From Niabella sp. (GTDB lineage: Bacteria; Bacteroidota; Bacteroidia; Chitinophagales; Chitinophagaceae), in NCBI RefSeq assembly GCF_030150205.1, contig NZ_JASLGT010000030.1, positions 124,001 through 188,000 of the forward strand: a stretch of 64,000 bases of DNA. Direction: 5' to 3'. Position numbers and translations under genes: made by a program. Positions 51,563 through 59,958 of this stretch are shown piece by piece; within the stretch, counting starts at the first letter, position 1; each line of letters opens with the position of its first letter. The notes beneath the pieces were generated by a model. That model was not told the DNA's origin and did not search any database. It worked only from the letters and a program-made list of their open reading frames with translations.

Positions 51563-51590
51563 TTTGTCTCCTTTTTTTCTTTTTTGTCTC
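51563..51590 (-). promoter_or_regulatory. Paired AGAGACAAA box, site H
   Basis: Minus strand GAGACAAA at 51590-51583 and 51570-51563, period 20. It lies between the divergent coiled-coil gene (51421, minus) and sigma factor gene (51640, plus) and is in sense orientation for the former. Confidence 0.45.
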
Positions 51591-51639
51591 GGCATATTGT
51601 ATTATTTTGCTGGTTCCAAACAAACGTTTTACGTGCTTA

Positions 51640-52245
51640 ATGGCAATAGAAAATGCATATAATGAGACGGAATTGATTGCTGACATGAAACGGGGAGATG
51701 CCGACGCCTTTACCCAGATATTTAAACGTTACAGGGAGCAGGTATTTAGATTTTCTTTCACATTAACAAAATCAAGGGAAACGGCGGAAGATCTTGTGCA
51801 GGAAGTTTTTTCAAAATTATGGGAGCGCCGCGACCAGATCGATACCCTGCAATCCTTCCAGGGGTATATAAAACGGATCACGTACAATCATGTGATGAGT
51901 TTTTTCAGAAAAGTAAAACTGGAAAAAGAACTGCAGCAGGAGCTGTACATAAATACGAGGCTATTGGGCCTGGAGCAGCAACATGCGGAAGCCTTCAACA
52001 CAGAATCCATCCGTTTTTATAATATGCTGGTAGCGCAATTACCGGCACAACGAAAAAAAGCCTACCTGCTCAGCCGCGATGAAGGGCTTAGTTATGAGGC
52101 AATTGCAGGCGCGATGGGCATCAGTAAAAATACCGTAAGAAATCATATTGCAGAAGCGCTTCAATTTATCCGCGAACGGATGGCGCAGCGGTTGATGTTG
52201 ATTTGCATGATGGGAATGCTGATCATGAATTGGTTAAAAAAATAA
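51640..52245 (+). CDS. ECF-subfamily RNA polymerase sigma factor
   Basis: A 201-residue sigma factor. The frame is open 150 bp further up, but the ATG at 51640 (MAIENAYNETELIADMKRGD) begins at the usual family position, and the upstream extension contains the repeat box. Region 2: FTQIFKRYREQVFRFSFTLT, AEDLVQEVFSKLWERR. Region 4: LLSRDEGLSYEAIAGAMGIS then KNTVRNHIAEALQFI. A hydrophobic tail (LMLICMMGMLIMNW) at the end is typical of this Bacteroidota group. It is followed by FecR, SusC and SusD, so it should direct their transcription when released by FecR. Confidence 0.96.
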   Translation: MAIENAYNETELIADMKRGDADAFTQIFKRYREQVFRFSFTLTKSRETAEDLVQEVFSKLWERRDQIDTLQSFQGYIKRITYNHVMSFFRKVKLEKELQQELYINTRLLGLEQQHAEAFNTESIRFYNMLVAQLPAQRKKAYLLSRDEGLSYEAIAGAMGISKNTVRNHIAEALQFIRERMAQRLMLICMMGMLIMNWLKK

Positions 52246-52350
52246 AACAGATATTCAATAAATTAAAATAAATATTCGACCGGTATGGTACCTTTATGGG
52301 TTTCGTGCGTATAGATAAAGGAGCCGGGTTTTTTGCAAACGGGTTTAAAG

Positions 52351-53523
52351 ATGCTGAATACGGAAGAATTTAAAATATTATACGAAAAATTTTTGCGCAA
52401 TGAATGCAGCGAAGCGGAGCTGCAGGTATTCATTGATGCAATGGCATCGGCTTCAGCGGCGGAACAAAATGAAGTATATCAGCTGTTTGATCAAACCTGG
52501 GAGGGAATGGCAACTGCAGAGGGGCCGCAACGGCAAACTGAAGCGCCATTGCCGGTTCCGGAGCAACCGCAGCTGCAGATCGTTGAAAAAAGCCGGGGCA
52601 AAAAACAATTATTCCAGTGGGTGGCGGCGGCCTGTTTGGTAGTATTGCTGGGCGCCGGGCTATCGCTCTGGCTCCGGTCTTCCAAAGCACCGGTTCAACC
52701 GGAGGCTGAGGCGCAGATCCGGTTATCGCCGGAAAGCAACCGGTCAACCCTTACCCTTGCGGACGGGTCATCCGTTGTTTTGGGCAATGGCGCCGATACG
52801 TCCATGGCCGTACAGGGCCATACCGAAGTATTGCGCATTAATAACGGGCTTGTTTATAAAGTAACGGAGAACGATCATGCGGCCACAGCATACAACGTAC
52901 TTACAACGCCCCGCGGCGGACAGTATAAACTTACCCTTCCGGATGGCAGCAATGCCTGGCTGAATGCAGCGGCCTCCATCCGTTTCCCCGTGCAGTTTAC
53001 CGGGGCCAGCCGGGAGGTGGAAGTAAGCGGTGAAGTGTATTTTGAGGTACAGAAGAACCCGGATATGCCATTTGTGGTACATGCAGGCCCCTCGCGCACG
53101 GAAGTACTGGGAACCCATTTCGATGTAAAAGCCTATGCCGATGAACCGTCTGTAAATGTTACACTGGCAGAGGGATCCGTTCGCTTCAGCAGCGGGGGCT
53201 TTAAGGAAGTATTAAAGCCAAACCAGCAGGCAAGGTTTGATAAACAATCCGGAACCGGAACCGTTCAGGAAGCCGATATGGCAACCGTAATGGCCTGGAC
53301 CCGCGGAGAACTGTCCTTAAGCGGAATGGACCTGGATGCGCTGATGCGGGAAATTTCCCGGTGGTACGATGTGGATGTGGAAATAAAAGGAACATTACAA
53401 CAGCGGCAGTTCCAGGGAACCTTAAAACGGAATGTAAGTCTGCAGGATGTGCTGGCGGCGCTGGATGCCAATGGGGTCGATACAAAACTGGAAGGCCGGA
53501 AGCTGATCGTGTCTGCGAAATAG
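52351..53523 (+). CDS. FecR-family anti-sigma factor
   Basis: A 390-residue protein starting MLNTEEFKILYEKFLRNECS. The cytoplasmic N-terminal domain (about 1-85) binds the sigma factor. A transmembrane helix follows at about 88-108 (WVAAACLVVLLGAGLSLWL). The periplasmic FecR domain has YNVLTTPRGGQYKLTLPDGS, WLNAAASIRFPVQFTGASRE and VEVSGEVYFEVQKNPDMPF. The C-terminal DUF4974 domain (about 320-388) has LSGMDLDALMREISRWYDVD and FQGTLKRNVSLQDVLAAL. It receives the signal from the STN domain of SusC and controls the sigma factor at 51640. Confidence 0.96.
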   Translation: MLNTEEFKILYEKFLRNECSEAELQVFIDAMASASAAEQNEVYQLFDQTWEGMATAEGPQRQTEAPLPVPEQPQLQIVEKSRGKKQLFQWVAAACLVVLLGAGLSLWLRSSKAPVQPEAEAQIRLSPESNRSTLTLADGSSVVLGNGADTSMAVQGHTEVLRINNGLVYKVTENDHAATAYNVLTTPRGGQYKLTLPDGSNAWLNAAASIRFPVQFTGASREVEVSGEVYFEVQKNPDMPFVVHAGPSRTEVLGTHFDVKAYADEPSVNVTLAEGSVRFSSGGFKEVLKPNQQARFDKQSGTGTVQEADMATVMAWTRGELSLSGMDLDALMREISRWYDVDVEIKGTLQQRQFQGTLKRNVSLQDVLAALDANGVDTKLEGRKLIVSAK

Positions 53524-53524
53524 C

Positions 53525-53875
53525 AATGCTGAGGCCACAGGCACCGAAGCCTGATATATAAAGAACCGGTTTATAACGGAAAAAGAGGAATGTTGCTGCC
53601 TGCCCATGTTCCCCCGGTACAGTACCTCCGCCGCGCCCTTGCTTCCTTGCGTGCAATGCAGCCACAGGCACCGAAGCCTGATATATATAAATAACTGGTT
53701 TATAACGGAAAAAGAGGAATGTTGCTGCCTGCCCATGTTCCCCCCGGTACAGTACCCCCCGCCGCGCCCTTGCTTCCTTGCGTGCAATGCAGCCACACAG
53801 GGACAGAAGCCTGATATAGATAAATAACCGGTTTGTAAGGGAAAAAGAGAAATGTGGCTGCCTGCCCATGTCTTA
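53525..53875. repeat. Tandem ~130-bp repeat between fecR and susC
   Basis: The phrase GCCACAGGCACCGAAGCCTG occurs at 53534 and 53661, with a variant (GCCACACAGGGACAGAAGCC) at 53792: units of 127 and 131 bp. Each also carries ACCGGTTTATAACGGAAAAA-type sequence, GTTGCTGCCTGCCCATGTTC and CGCGCCCTTGCTTCCTTGCG. A 21-bp part of the unit (53647-53667) is the inverted counterpart of 50710-50730 in the 247-bp array, with 20 of 21 identical. No gene is supported. The array would be transcribed if fecR and susC share a transcript. Confidence 0.88.
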
Positions 53876-54008
53876 CAAGTGCTGCCTGTCATCCCGGCAA
53901 TACCACCCCCAGCAGTTCACAGGTAAAACCCCGGCGCCGGCCGAAATAAGAAAATGCAGTTGCGCTTTTTATCAAGTCCCGTTGTATCTTTAATTTATCT
54001 TTTAACAA

Positions 54009-54069
54009 ATGAAAAAACAACCACCTGCGAAAGACGCGAGCCGGTGGTTTGAGCTAAAATGTGCAATGA
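54009..54069 (+). other. Ancestral SusC leader, now out of frame
   Basis: An ATG at 54009 opens MKKQPPAKDASRWFELKCAM, which resembles the basic pre-signal leader of SusC proteins with an STN domain. It is one base out of frame with the SusC start at 54070. The junction is AATGAATG at 54065-54072; removing one AATG joins the two frames. An inverted repeat, AACCACC (54019-54025) and GGTGGTT (54043-54049), lies within it. Confidence 0.5.
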
Positions 54070-57000
54070 ATGATGAGATGGAACAGCTTGCTGCTGCTTG
54101 TTTTTTTGCTGGCCGTTTGTATGAAGGGGCGTGCACAGCAATTGACGCTCGCGCAAAAAAATAGCAGCCTGGAAACGGCCCTTTTGTCGATCCAGCAGCA
54201 ATCCGGTTACTCTTTTTTCTGGGATAAGGCCCTGGTGGCTAAACAGCCGCGTGTTACCATCCATATAAAAAATGCAGCGCTGCCCCTGGCATTGGAAGCC
54301 TGTTTAAAAGGAACCGCACTCACTTATGAGATAAAGGGGAAACTTGTATTTATAAAACCGCGGACGGAGCGTCCCGCGGTTGTTAGGGCAGATAAACCGG
54401 TGGTTGAACACCTCCCGTTTATAAACGGGAAGGTTTTTGATGACCAAAAACAGCCCTTGTCCGGGGTAACCATCGCCAACGGGAAAAGACGCGGCGGCAC
54501 CCAGTCGGATACCGCAGGTAATTTCAGGATAGAAGCCGGCAGGGGCGATGTGCTGGAGTTTTCCTTTGTAGGGTACCGGCAAAAGCAATATATGGTAAAA
54601 GGGAGTGAAGGACTGGTTCGGATGGAGATGGAACTGACCGATCTCAGTTTAGAAGAACCGGTGGTGGTCGGCTACGGTACACAGCAAAAACAGGCCGTTA
54701 CCGGTTCCATTGCAACCATCAGCTCCAGATCGATCGAAAACCGGCCGGTTACCAACCTGTCCTCATCGCTGGCGGGCCTTGCAGCCGGTGTGTACGTACG
54801 GCAGGTCTCCGGGAGGCCGGGTAAGGATGGCGCCGTTACCGTTATCCGGGGCCTGGGTACCTTAAGCAGTACGGTGTCCCTGGTTTTAATTGACGGTATG
54901 ATCGGGAATATAGACGAAGTAAACCCCTTCGATGTGGAAAGCGTTACCATATTGAAAGATGCGGCGGCGGCGGCTATTTACGGAGCTTTGTCCAGCAATG
55001 GTGTCATATTGATCACTACCAAACGTCCGGGTTATCAGAAACCCGTGGTAACCTATACCGGGATGGTTTCCCGTACCCGCCCCAATGGCCTGGTAAAAAC
55101 CGTTTCAGATATGCCGGCCTATATGACCTATATCAACGAAGGGTATCAAAACGTGGGACGGCCGGCGCCTTTTTCACAAACATTGATTAACCAATGGCAG
55201 CATGCCAATCAATACCCGGATTCGCTTACCCGGGAGGGCATCCCGTTTGATATTGCCTATCCCAATACCGATTGGGGCAAAGCATTGATCCGCAGTCAGT
55301 ATCTGCAGCAACATAATATTTCGCTGAAGGGAGGAACGCGGCCATTAAAATATTTACTGTCTTTTGGCTACCTCGATAATAAAGGGCTGGTGGTTAATTC
55401 AGGAATGAAAAGCTACCAGTTGAGGGCGAACCTCGAAGCCCGCATCGGGAAGCGGATCACCATCGGAACGCAGACCTTCGGCGGCCTGCGAAACCTGGGA
55501 ATGGCAGATGTGGATGGGCTGTTCTATAACCTGGGTACGGCAACGCCGGGAACTTACCCGGGCCGGTACCGGGGCGTGTTTGCGAGCCCGTCTGCACCGG
55601 GTGACATTTCTTTAAATGCCGGCGTTAGCCCCTATGAACTAAAGGGCTCGGATCATTTCGACTATTTAAATACCACCTGGTATGGCAAGGTTCATGTATT
55701 CCGGAACCTGAGCTTTGAGCCCCGCCTGAATTACCAGGCAAACGTAGCGGAAAGTAACAAATGGGTAGACCCGGCGACCCTGGAACGGTGGAACTGGCTG
55801 ACCAATACCCAAACACAGGCAGCATTTCCGGGCCAGAGTATAATTACACGCGATCTGCAAAAAAATTACAGCTACACACTGGAGGGGCTTCTGCGGTACC
55901 ATACAACTATTGCTCAATGGCATCATATCGCGGCCTTGGTGGGCATGAACGAGTATTACAACGAACATTACCATACCTCATCCAACAAGCTGAATGAGGT
56001 GGAAGTGGACGTAGGCGATCCGGTTCCCTCCGGGGGGATTCGCGAAAGCTATGCGATGCGCTCTTTTTTCGGGCGATTCAGCTACGACTACCGGAATACC
56101 TGGTTTTTTAATGTAAACCTGCGCCGGGACGGCTCTTCCCGCTTTGGCAGCAATAACCGGTACGGAACTTTTCCGGGACTGTCGGCGGCCTGGCGTATTT
56201 CGGAAGCAAAATTCCTGCAGGCGTTAAAAAGCCGGATCCAGGAGTTAAAGCTCCGGATGTCTTATGGTACGGCCGGCAATACGGCCTCCGGAAACTACGA
56301 CTGGCAGGCCCTCTACGGCGAGCGGAACTATTCCTTTAACCGGTCGCCCGTAAAAGGGATAGCCGAGAGCCGCCTGGCCAATCCTGACCTTGCATGGGAA
56401 CGCTCCACTATGGTAAACCTGGGGCTGGAGGTATCGGCCTTTAATCAATGGAACCTGGTTGCGGAATGGTACCGGCGGCTTACCGACAAAATACTGGTAG
56501 CGCCCGTAATGGATCCCACGGCGGGGGTAAAAGCGCCCTCTGCGGTAAACCTGGCACAGGTGCTGAACTGCGGTATGGAATTATCCCTTGGATGGAAGCA
56601 GCATTGGGGTGCATTTTCCATGTCGGTGGAAGCCAGTGCCGCCTATAATTATTTAAACCGGGTAAAAAAATATAAAGGGAGGCCACAGGAAGGATGGGTG
56701 ACGGATGCTGCCGGCAACCGGGTATATACCACCAATATCGGCATGGTTTCATCGGGCAGCGATGTGCGGATCATGGAAGGCCAGATGATTAACGAGTACT
56801 ACCTGCAAACGGTTTATAAAGGCACGGGTGCCTACCATGATGCAGCGGGGGCCGTGGATCCCAACGGAGGGCCCAGGGATGGCATGATCCGCACGCCGGA
56901 GGACCTGAACTGGGTTAAGGAAATGATCAGTAAGGGATACAAATTCAGCCAGGCACAAACGGCTGCAAATGTGAGCCGGGGCGGACTGTATTACGGCGAT

Positions 57001-57576
57001 CAGATCTATGCTGATAATAATGCAGACGGTATTTATGGAAATGATGGGGATCAGCGTTTTACCGGTAGCACGGCAACCCCCCGGTACGTTTTTGGATGGG
57101 CCGCCCATCTCAGCTGGAAGGCCTTCGATTTTTCGATGATATGGTCAGGCGCTACCGGGATGCGTTATCTGTGGAATGAACCCACACAAAACTCCACGTA
57201 TATTGAATCGGGCTTAGCCATTCCCCTGCATATTGCTGAAAATAGTTATTATTATAATGACCAGGATCCTTCGGACCCCCGCAACCGGATCCAGGGCTGG
57301 TATCCGAGGATGGCTCCGTTAACCACAAATTTATCGAATAACAGCACTTTTTGGTTGTACAATGCTTCGTATTTTAAGCTGAAGAACCTACAGGCAGGCT
57401 ATACGATTCCGTTGGGTAGGGGCATTAAAAATTATGTGGAGGGGGTTCGGCTATTTGTTTCGGGCGAAAACCTGTTAACGCTTACCCCATTCAAAGGCAT
57501 GGATCCGGAAGTAGGCGCTACAAAAAATTATCCCACGATGCGGCAATATGCATTGGGTGTCAATATAACATTTTAA
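54070..57576 (+). CDS. SusC/RagA-type TonB-dependent receptor with STN domain
   Basis: An 1168-residue outer-membrane transporter. From the ATG at 54070 comes a signal peptide (MMRWNSLLLLVFLLAVCMKG, then RAQ). The STN signalling domain (about 25-95) has SLETALLSIQQQSGYSFFWD. A carboxypeptidase-like beta domain (117-185: SGVTIANGKRRGGTQSDTAG) precedes the plug (AVTGSIATISSRSIENRPVT, VLIDGMIGNIDEVNPFDVES, YGALSSNGVILITTKRP). The barrel ends YALGVNITF. The STN domain ties it to FecR at 52351. It imports oligosaccharides or similar with SusD. The N-terminus may have been longer before a four-base duplication. Confidence 0.96.
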   Translation: MMRWNSLLLLVFLLAVCMKGRAQQLTLAQKNSSLETALLSIQQQSGYSFFWDKALVAKQPRVTIHIKNAALPLALEACLKGTALTYEIKGKLVFIKPRTERPAVVRADKPVVEHLPFINGKVFDDQKQPLSGVTIANGKRRGGTQSDTAGNFRIEAGRGDVLEFSFVGYRQKQYMVKGSEGLVRMEMELTDLSLEEPVVVGYGTQQKQAVTGSIATISSRSIENRPVTNLSSSLAGLAAGVYVRQVSGRPGKDGAVTVIRGLGTLSSTVSLVLIDGMIGNIDEVNPFDVESVTILKDAAAAAIYGALSSNGVILITTKRPGYQKPVVTYTGMVSRTRPNGLVKTVSDMPAYMTYINEGYQNVGRPAPFSQTLINQWQHANQYPDSLTREGIPFDIAYPNTDWGKALIRSQYLQQHNISLKGGTRPLKYLLSFGYLDNKGLVVNSGMKSYQLRANLEARIGKRITIGTQTFGGLRNLGMADVDGLFYNLGTATPGTYPGRYRGVFASPSAPGDISLNAGVSPYELKGSDHFDYLNTTWYGKVHVFRNLSFEPRLNYQANVAESNKWVDPATLERWNWLTNTQTQAAFPGQSIITRDLQKNYSYTLEGLLRYHTTIAQWHHIAALVGMNEYYNEHYHTSSNKLNEVEVDVGDPVPSGGIRESYAMRSFFGRFSYDYRNTWFFNVNLRRDGSSRFGSNNRYGTFPGLSAAWRISEAKFLQALKSRIQELKLRMSYGTAGNTASGNYDWQALYGERNYSFNRSPVKGIAESRLANPDLAWERSTMVNLGLEVSAFNQWNLVAEWYRRLTDKILVAPVMDPTAGVKAPSAVNLAQVLNCGMELSLGWKQHWGAFSMSVEASAAYNYLNRVKKYKGRPQEGWVTDAAGNRVYTTNIGMVSSGSDVRIMEGQMINEYYLQTVYKGTGAYHDAAGAVDPNGGPRDGMIRTPEDLNWVKEMISKGYKFSQAQTAANVSRGGLYYGDQIYADNNADGIYGNDGDQRFTGSTATPRYVFGWAAHLSWKAFDFSMIWSGATGMRYLWNEPTQNSTYIESGLAIPLHIAENSYYYNDQDPSDPRNRIQGWYPRMAPLTTNLSNNSTFWLYNASYFKLKNLQAGYTIPLGRGIKNYVEGVRLFVSGENLLTLTPFKGMDPEVGATKNYPTMRQYALGVNITF

Positions 57577-57586
57577 ATGCCCACAA

Positions 57587-57592
57587 GGAGGA
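57587..57592 (+). promoter_or_regulatory. Ribosome-binding site deciding the SusD start
   Basis: AAGGAGG lies here (about 57585-57592), 9 bp before the ATG at 57601. Shine-Dalgarno sequences are rare in this window, so it favours 57601 over the in-frame ATG at 57577. Confidence 0.55.
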
Positions 57593-57600
57593 ACTTCAAT

Positions 57601-59415
57601 ATGCGCATGGCAACAATAACAGGGATCTGCGGGCTGGTGCTCGGGTTCGGTTGCAAAAAGAACCTGCTGGATACAGCTCCGTCGGGCCCGGTATCTACGA
57701 TAACCGCCTGGACAACGGATGCGCTTACAGACCAGGGCGTAAATGGCGTGTATGCTGCATTGCGGCAGAGCAATGTGGTAGGAGGCAATGGACTAAGCAA
57801 CAGCAGCTATACAGGATCGGGGTTGTATACTATGGATGTATACAGCCAGAATACCCAAAGTCTGGGTGGCGCTGTTGAGCTCAATTATGGCGTAACCACC
57901 ACGGCTGCAAACCTGTTTGCCCAAACCTGGCAACAGCTCTATGAAGGCATCAGCCGTGCCAACGACGCCATTGCCCATATACCGGAGAAATCGCCCTCGG
58001 ATCCCCGGAAAAAGGCCCGCTATATGGCTGAATGTAAATTTCTAAGGGCCTATTTCTATTTCCGGCTCAACCAGGTGTTCCAGGGCGTGCCGGTATACCT
58101 GGAGCCTACGGCATTTGACCAGTTTACCAAACCCCGGTGTTCGGCAGACAGTGTATGGAATGTAGTTATCGGGGATCTTTCAGCCGCTATCAATGAGGAG
58201 CAGCTGCCACAGTTTTACCCGGCGGGAGATGGAGCCTATGGGCATATAACCAAGGGGGCGGCTTATGCCTTGCGGGGTAAGGTATATATGTATCAAAAAA
58301 AATGGGATCTGGCCATTGCCGATTTTGAACGGGTAAAGGCTGCAGGCTACGGCATTTTTACCGGTGCCGGAGCTAACAGCTACCGGATGCTTTTTAAAGA
58401 GGCCAATGAACAGTGCGCGGAAATGATCTTTTCCATGCAAAATATAAGTCAACCGGGATACGGGGGCGATATTCCTTTTTATTGCGGATCCGCGGCTACG
58501 CCCGGCCAGGGGCTGAGTTTTTACTGCGCCACACCGGATCTGGCAGACCTGTATGAAAATATAGACGGAAGCGCCTTTGACTGGAACCAGGTCATTCCCG
58601 GCTATAACCAGATGCGCCCGGCGGCAAGGGAAGTGTACTTTTTAAGGGATCATGCCACCGCTGCCGAACTGCAGGCTGCCGCATCAAGGGGGGCTACGGT
58701 ATCTCAATACCTTCCGGATGGGAATGAAGCGCGCATCCTCCGGGCCTATACCAACCGGGATCTCCGCTTAAACCAAACCATTATAACTCCTTATGCTACT
58801 TACCAGGGAAGACTGGTTGGCCAGCCGGCGGATCAGACCCTTACATTTCGCTGGCCCTTCAGGGATGATAAACCACCTGTTCAGGATCTGCAGCTGGGTA
58901 TTTATGCCCTTTCCTATTGTTTTTACGGGTACCGGAAATTTGTGCCGGAGGGGAGTGAAGCGGGTATGATTGACCAGTCGCCCGTAGATTTTCCCATTAT
59001 CCGTTATGCGGAAGTGGCGCTTCTATGGGCAGAGGCGTTGAACGAAAAAAACGGCGTTTCGCAGGAGGCTATAGACCTGGTAAACCAGGTGCGCAGCCGC
59101 GCTGGTATTGCGCTCCTCCAGCAAACGAATGCGGCGCTGCCTACCTTTGTGGGCAGCCCGGAAGCGCTCCGCAATCGCATCCGCAATGAATTTCGTGTAG
59201 AGTTTCCAAACGAGGGCATCGATTATTTCAACCAGTTACGCTGGCATACGTTGAAGGAGGCCAAGTTTACATCACAAAATGGCGTGCGGGTAGTGTGGGG
59301 CAGTGTGTTGGTACCCTATGTTTGGACGGGTGATCAGTTATATACCTGGCCCGTACCCCTGTCTGTAGTGCAGATGAACCCGGCGATTACAAAAACCCCG
59401 GGATGGGTGTATTGA
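57601..59415 (+). CDS. SusD/RagB-family outer-membrane lipoprotein
   Basis: A 604-residue surface lipoprotein. The start at 57601 has an AAGGAGG in front and gives the signal MRMATITGICGLVLGFGC with the lipidated Cys18. SusD features: KKNLLDTAPSGPVSTITAWT, TWQQLYEGISRANDAIAHIP, KARYMAECKFLRAYFYFRLN, FPIIRYAEVALLWAEALNEK, IDLVNQVRSRAGIALLQ and FRVEFPNEGIDYFNQLRWHT near the end. TPR-like helices cap the SusC barrel and bind the glycan. It starts 24 bp after susC and is in the same operon. The substrate is unknown. Confidence 0.96.
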   Translation: MRMATITGICGLVLGFGCKKNLLDTAPSGPVSTITAWTTDALTDQGVNGVYAALRQSNVVGGNGLSNSSYTGSGLYTMDVYSQNTQSLGGAVELNYGVTTTAANLFAQTWQQLYEGISRANDAIAHIPEKSPSDPRKKARYMAECKFLRAYFYFRLNQVFQGVPVYLEPTAFDQFTKPRCSADSVWNVVIGDLSAAINEEQLPQFYPAGDGAYGHITKGAAYALRGKVYMYQKKWDLAIADFERVKAAGYGIFTGAGANSYRMLFKEANEQCAEMIFSMQNISQPGYGGDIPFYCGSAATPGQGLSFYCATPDLADLYENIDGSAFDWNQVIPGYNQMRPAAREVYFLRDHATAAELQAAASRGATVSQYLPDGNEARILRAYTNRDLRLNQTIITPYATYQGRLVGQPADQTLTFRWPFRDDKPPVQDLQLGIYALSYCFYGYRKFVPEGSEAGMIDQSPVDFPIIRYAEVALLWAEALNEKNGVSQEAIDLVNQVRSRAGIALLQQTNAALPTFVGSPEALRNRIRNEFRVEFPNEGIDYFNQLRWHTLKEAKFTSQNGVRVVWGSVLVPYVWTGDQLYTWPVPLSVVQMNPAITKTPGWVY

Positions 59416-59426
59416 TTAGGCGCAGG

Positions 59427-59463
59427 ATCAGCGCTTTTTTCTGCAGATTGCGCTGATTTTTTT
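59427..59463 (+). terminator. Intrinsic terminator of the susCD operon
   Basis: Perfect eight-bp stem ATCAGCGC / GCGCTGAT followed by TTTTTTTCG, 11 bp after the susD stop. Confidence 0.75.
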
Positions 59464-59958
59464 CGCTGACTTTTGATGCTGCAGTACGATGCCTGCGAAA
59501 CCGGCAAAAAATCAAGATGATCCGGAAAAAATATGTAGGTGCAGGAAGGCATATTTTTACTTCTAAATCAGACATAGCAATATGAAAAGAATATGCCGGC
59601 GCTTTATTAATTAAGAAAAATACCTGAGCGATTTATATGCTCCTTTATGGTGCGGATAGCAGCCAGTCCGTTTCAGGTTCAGGCCGCCTGTATCAAAACC
59701 GGACATTGTTGTACCGGAAACGCACATTTGATACAATTTGGTTTATTATAATAGGCTGGCAATCAAATTATTAATTCTTGGGTTCGTCTTTGCAGCTATC
59801 TGATAAAGAGAACGGTATGCATAAAGGCTATGTTGCAATCCGGTTACCTGACGGGTAAGCAAAAATAAAAATGAGGAAAAGCCTCCGGTACAAAGCAGTC
59901 AGGAGGGGAAAGGCTATTAAATCATATATGAGCGATCGCATCTATTGAATGAATGCTT
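59464..59958. other. Spacer before the FtsX-type permease gene
   Basis: No gene or repeat is supported. It contains the unseen promoter of the permease gene. Confidence 0.4.

Noticed and set aside
51490..51639. N-terminal extension of the sigma factor with a hydrophobic helix
   Set aside because: ECF sigma factors start at the position of 51640; the extension covers box site H and low-complexity DNA.
53525..53875. Minus-strand protein with repeated GRQQHSSFSVIN-type sequence
   Set aside because: It arises from the tandem DNA repeat and overlaps the end of fecR; composition is not protein-like.
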